Positions 51,401 through 57,400 of a stretch of 64,000 nt of DNA are shown piece after piece. The notes beneath the pieces are model-generated. The model did no database searches and was not told the DNA's origin. It was given only the letters and a program-made list of their open reading frames with translations. Location: contig OZ024930.1 in the NCBI GenBank assembly GCA_964017235.1, positions 151,032,221 to 151,096,220 on the forward strand, in the 5' to 3' direction. The position numbers were made by a program, and so were the translations under genes. The stretch comes from Sabellastarte sp. h YS-2021 (lineage: Eukaryota > Annelida > Polychaeta > Sabellida > Sabellidae). Positions within the stretch are counted from its first letter, which is position 1. The number at the start of each line of letters is the position of its first letter.

Positions 51401-54400
51401 AGGTTATTTGAACCAGGTCAAGGTGAGGTTATCTGAACCAGTTCAAGGTGAGTTTATCTGAACCAGGTCAAGGTGAGGTTACTGGAACCAGGTCAAGGTG
51501 AGGTTACTAGAATCATGTCATGATGAGGTTACCTGAATCAGGTCAAGACAAGTTTACTTCAATTATGTCAAGGTGACAGAACTGTGATTAGGTCAAGGTG
51601 CGATTGCCTAAGTCATGTCATGGTGAAACCACCTTAATCATATCAAGAAAAATTATGTCAGAGTGAGGTTACCTAAATCAGGTAAAGAGATGTTATCTGA
51701 CTATCTGGTCAAGGTTCAGGAAAAGGTTCAGTTACTTGAATCTTGTTCAGATAAAATGGAAGTTAACTGAATATAAACATTCCAAGAATGACACTCTATC
51801 AAAGATATGTAGATTTATTTGGGTTAAGTATAACATTCTGAATTGTATGCATATATGTACCTCCCTAGAACTATCAAAGCATAAATTAAGTCCCATAAAA
51901 GATGGATTGCGATTAAAAGTACAAAAAGTCAATGTGAATTCATTTGGAACATATGTATGTTTATAACATGCCATGTTTTCTATTAACAATGACGTAAAAC
52001 ATAAAAGACAACTTTGGCGACAATTGCTTATTTAGTTGTAGTTTTAGTGTTATATGTCTGTGTAGTACCTGTGTATTGGTTAAAGTGTGACAGGTAGTGA
52101 GAAGGGAGAAGGAAACCAGTACATAAAGTTGGTCAAGGTTCTGTACTGTTGGCCACTGACCAATGGCAAGCAACTACCAGCTTTTCCGCTTGAGGTCGGG
52201 CCAGTATTTAAGCTCAGATGGTAAGCAGCTAGGTTATGTATATAGTAGTTTGATAATTTACTGTTTGATGTAATTGTTTATGTTTTAACTGGCACATACT
52301 TGCTAGGAACAGTACACACTATTAACATATTAAAACTGGTCTCTTTTTTATTGTCTTTAGGATAATGACCCTGAGACAGATATCTGTGAGGTATTGTGGG
52401 TAAATGAAGAGGCTGAATCTGGTCTTCCTTATGACTTCATGGTGAAAGTGCGTGACTCTCTCACCAATGAACTCCAGCCTCTGTACATCGAGGTAAAACT
52501 GTTTTCACATTTTAACCCCAGCCTTTATTGTTGTCCCCTGCGCCATGCTGGTGGGCATAAAGCTGGTTGATGTTCCACAACTTAAGTCCATTCTTGGGTT
52601 GTCACCAAATTTTCAAGATATTGAACCCCAAAAGGATCTAGAGCTAATTAGCTTTTGTGGGTAACTGTTGTCATGGCAATGCTTTAAATTCTTTTTGGTT
52701 TTGAACTTCTTAATTAAAAAGGGGCAATATTAAACTGATGTTACTACAGTGTCATTTTTATGTCAGCTGACTTGTCAGTCAGCTGACATTGTGTTGTCAC
52801 TCTGTGGCGTTGGTGTCCGCGTCCGCGTGAACAACTTCTCCTCCAAAACTACAAGGCCTAGAGACATGCTGTTTTTTTTAAAAGATACCTTATCGATCGA
52901 GGATGAAAAATTGTTCAAGGCATGCAAATCTGTCTGTTCGTCTGTTTGCTAGAGCCATTACAAGGGAGGTACCCCCACCAAAAGTGTGAAAATTTCAACA
53001 CTTTATCACAATTTTCTCAGTGACTATTGCAGGGATTTCTCTCATATCTGGCCTATATGTACCAGACCACAAGTAGATTCCCTTGTGTGAGTGTCAGACC
53101 TGGATCTTTCTTAATTATTTTTTTATGAATTTTTTAAATACATTTTAATGCATTAAAATTAATGAAATCATGCACTAAATCAATTATAACTTGAAAAGTA
53201 TTGCATTTAGAACATTTTGTTAAAATATGTTATTCAGCTACTTTTTTCATAGCTACAACATTGTGAGTAACTTGGGTGTCTATCTCAATAGCTAAGTGAG
53301 TAATAGCTGCTTTTGGACTTTTCAGTAACTTCCACCAAAGGTAAAATCACTTGTAACTTGAAAACTATTGCATTTAGAGAATTTTGTGTAAATATGTTAT
53401 TCAGCTACTTTTGGGTCAGCTATAACAGTAAAATTTCAGACCTGTAGCTCATGGCATAGCTGAGTAATAGCTACTTTTAGGTTATCACTGTTGAGTAAAT
53501 CACTTATAACTTGAAAAGTATTGCATTTAGAGTATTTAGTTTCAATATGTTATTCACCTATTTTGGGGTCAGCTATAACATAGTAAAATTCCAGACCTGT
53601 GGCTCATTGCATAGCTGAGTAATAGCTACTTTGAGGTTCTTACTCAACACTAAATCATTTATAACTTGAAAAGTATTGCATTTAGAGCATTTTGTGTAAA
53701 TATGTTATTCAGCTACTTTTGGGTCAGCTATAACATAGTAAAATTTCAGCCCTGTAGCTCATGGCATAGCTGAGTAATAGCTACTTTTAGGTTATCACTG
53801 TTGAGTAAATCACTTATAACTTGAAAAATATTGCATTTAGGGTATTTAGTTTCAATATGTTATTCACCTATTTTCGGGTCAGCTATACATAGTAAAATTC
53901 CAGACCTGTGGCTCATTGTATAGCTGAGTAATAGCTACTTTGAGGTTCTTACTCAACACTAAATCATTTATAACTTGAAAGGTATTACATTTAGAGCATT
54001 TTGTCAAAATATGTTATTCAGCTACTTTTTCCATAGCTGCAACATGGTAACTTGGGTGTCTATCTCAATAGCTAAGTGAGTAATAGCTACTTTTGGAATT
54101 TTCAGTAACTTCCATCATGAGTAAAATCACTTGTAACTTGAAAACTATTGCATTTAGAGAATTTTGTGTAAATGTGTTATTCAGCTACTTTTGGGTCAGC
54201 TATAACATAGTAAAATTTCAGACCTGCAGCTCATGGCATAGCTGAGCAATAGCTACTTTCAGGTTCTCACTGTTGAGTAAATCATTGTATCCACTGGATA
54301 GGCGCAGTGTGTAGAGAGATTTCACCATTACCGCTCTAACGAAAAAAATATTATAGCTAGCCTTATTAATAACCATAAAATGTTGCCTGGGAATATTTTT

Positions 54401-57400
54401 GGCCTCATTTTGAAAAAAACAAGATGGCCGCCAGGGACGTTTATTCGACTTAAAGCAAGGACTTTTGTTGACCCCCTAGAGCAAAGGGTATTGTAGGTAT
54501 AGATCTCAAATTGGCAGGATATGTTCGTCATTAAAAAATCTTGACTGGGAATATTTTTGGACTCATTTTGAAAAACAAGATGGCTGCCATGGTTGTTTCT
54601 TTGTCAGTCATGAAAAGTGCTTATATCTCCCTTATTATTGGTCCTAGAGGTTTGGGATGGTAAACCAACTTATAGGAAATCATGGGCTGGGAATCTTTTG
54701 GTGTGGTCAGATTTGACTTTGGACCCCTCCTTCAAGGTCAAACAAGGATAGCCAAACTTAAAATTGCTTATAACTCGCTTATTATTGGTCCTAGAGGTTT
54801 GGGATGGTAAACCAACCTATAGGAAATCATGGGCTGGGATTCTTTTGGTGTGGTCGGATTTGACCTTGGACCCCTCCTTCAAGGTCAAACGAGGATAGCC
54901 AAACTTAAAAGTGCTTATAACTCGCTTATTATTGGTCCTAGAGGTTTGGGATGGTAAACCAACGTATAGGAAATCATGGGCTGGGAATCTTTTGGTGTGG
55001 TCGGATTTGACCTTGGACCCCTCCTTCAAGGTCAAACGAGGATCGTCAAACTTAAAAGTGCTTATAACTCGCTTATTATTGGTCCTAGAGGTTTGGGATG
55101 GTAAACCAACCTATAGGAAATCATGGGCTGGGATTCTTTTGGTGTGGTCGGATTTGACCTTGGACCCCGCCTTCAAGGTCAAACGAGGATAGCCTAACTT
55201 AAAAGTGGTTATAACTCGCTTATTATTGGTCCTAGAGATTTGGGATGCTAAACCAACCTATAGGAAATCATGAGCTGGGAATCTATTGCTGTGGTCAGAT
55301 TTCATCTTGAACCCCTCCTTCAAGGTCAAACGAGGATAGCCAAACCTAAAAGTGCTTATAACTCACTTATTATTGGTCCTAGAGGTTTGGGATGGCAAAC
55401 CAACCTATAGGAAATCATGGGCTGGGAATCTTTTGGTGTGGTCCGATTTGACCTTGGACCCCTCCTTCAAGGTCAAACGAGGATAGCCAAACTTAAAAGT
55501 GCTTATAACTCACTTATTATTGGTCCTTAGAGGTTTGGGATGGTAAACCAACCTATAGGAGATCATGGACTGGAATTCTTTTGGTGTGGTTGGATTTGAC
55601 CTTGGACCCCTCCTTCAAGGTCAAACGAGGATAGCCAAACTTAAAAGTGCTTATAACTCGCTTATTATTGGTCCTAGAGGTTTGGGATGGTTAACCAAGC
55701 TATAGGAAATCATGAGCTGGGAATCTATTGCAGTGGTCAGATTTCATCATGGACCCCCTCCTTCAAGGTCAAACGAGGATAGCCAAACTTAAAAGTGCTT
55801 ATAACTCGCTTATTATTGGTCTTAGAGGTTTGGGATGGTAAACCAACCTATAGGAAATCATGGGCTAGGAATTTTTTGATGTGATCAGATTTGACCTTTG
55901 GCCCCTCTTTCAAGGTCAAATGAGGATAGCCAAAATTAACAGTGCTTATATCTCGCTTATTTGTGTTCCTAGAGGTTTGCAATGTCGCACCAACCTATAG
56001 GAATCATGGGCTAAGAATCTTTTGATATGATCAGATTTCACCTTGGGCTTCTCCAAGGTTAAGCAATGTTTTAATGGCTTTGGTGAGTTTTCTTTCTGGT
56101 GGATACAATTTGCATCGGTTCTCTGATGCGATAGGTCTAGTTTCAGTATGTTATTCACCTATATTGGGGTCAGCTATAACATAGTAAAATTATTACTATT
56201 GCATTTGCAATATTTTCTTTAAATATGTTTTTAACTTACTTTTTACACCTTAACAATTACTTCCTTACTTTCCTTCTGAACACCATTTCCAGGGCACAAC
56301 TTTTGTGTCCTTTTCTTCTGTCACTTCTACTCTGAAACTCAAAACACACAGTCAGCTGACACAGAGCCCGTTCACGGGCACTGATTGCTTGTTTATCTCC
56401 TGCCAGCCAAAGATATTCACCAGATTTGCAGAGAATGTCTGTGATTATGAAAACATGTCTAAATATTATTGCCTAATTTAAAAAAACAAAAACAAAATAC
56501 CTGCCATAACCAATTGTTCAAAAATCATTAAGATTTTCTAAAACACAAAAATACTTGTATCTTGAAAACTATGCGAGATAGAGTGATTTCGGCAAAATTT
56601 TTGACCCACAGGGTATCTGTGAAGACTAGACTTTCCAAGTTTCAACGAATATGTCACTTGCCAAAAATGGCGGCAATTTTCAATTTTTCGAATTTTTTTC
56701 AAAAATGCAAAACACAAAAATGCTTGTATCTCGAAAACCGTGCTACATACAGTGATTTCGACAAAATTTTTTGACCCGCAGGCTAACTCTGCTGAGTAAC
56801 TGACCCAGTTTTCAAATATTTGGTCCTGTCAAAATCTTTCTTACATGATTAAACTGCCATTATTTCTCCTTTTCTTGACGCTATGTTTTTGCCATGCAAA
56901 AACAATCACTTTGTTTTGCAAGCAATCCTCTAGTTTTGGCCTTCTTTTGAAAACATCATATCAAAAAGGCCTAATATCTTCCAAATATCATTGGTCCTAG
57001 AGGTTTGGAATGAGAAAACAACTTTTAGGAAGTCATTGTCTGTGGATCCTTTGCAAGTTTCAAATTTAACCTTTGACCCCGGCTTTAAGGTCAAGTGGGA
57101 TCATCATACAAAAAAGCCTCGTATCTACTTTGTTATTGCTCCAACAGCTCGAAAATATGAAACTAACCAAATGGAAGTCATGCCCTGTAAGACTATCTTT
57201 AGGAAGTGCCGAATTTGGTCTTTGACCCCTGTTTGAAGCTAAATTTGGGTCATCATACTAATAAGCTCTCATATCTATCTCTCATATTATTATTGGTACT
57301 GAGGAATCCAAATGTTAAAACAACCTACCAGAAATCATGGCCTCTGAATCTTTTCCAAGGGTCAAATTTGACCTTTGGCCACAGCTTAGTCAAGTAGGGT

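Larger units (their letters stand above)
52764..56393 (+). mobile_element. Tandem-repeat element (~155-bp family) carrying a nested element
   Basis: The left end has two copies of GTCAGCTGAC separated by a short spacer; the right end has CAGTCAGCTGACAC followed by a GCCCGTTCACGGGC hairpin. Between them lies a tandem array (53140-54285) and, inserted in that array, the Helitron-like element 54290-56140. Array sequence resumes at 56141 (TTTCAGTATGTTATTCACC), which shows the insertion order. Confidence 0.7.

Noticed and set aside
51225..51720. CRISPR-like array
   Set aside because: Units are contiguous with no unique spacers; the sequence is a minisatellite seeded by an exon end in a eukaryotic gene.
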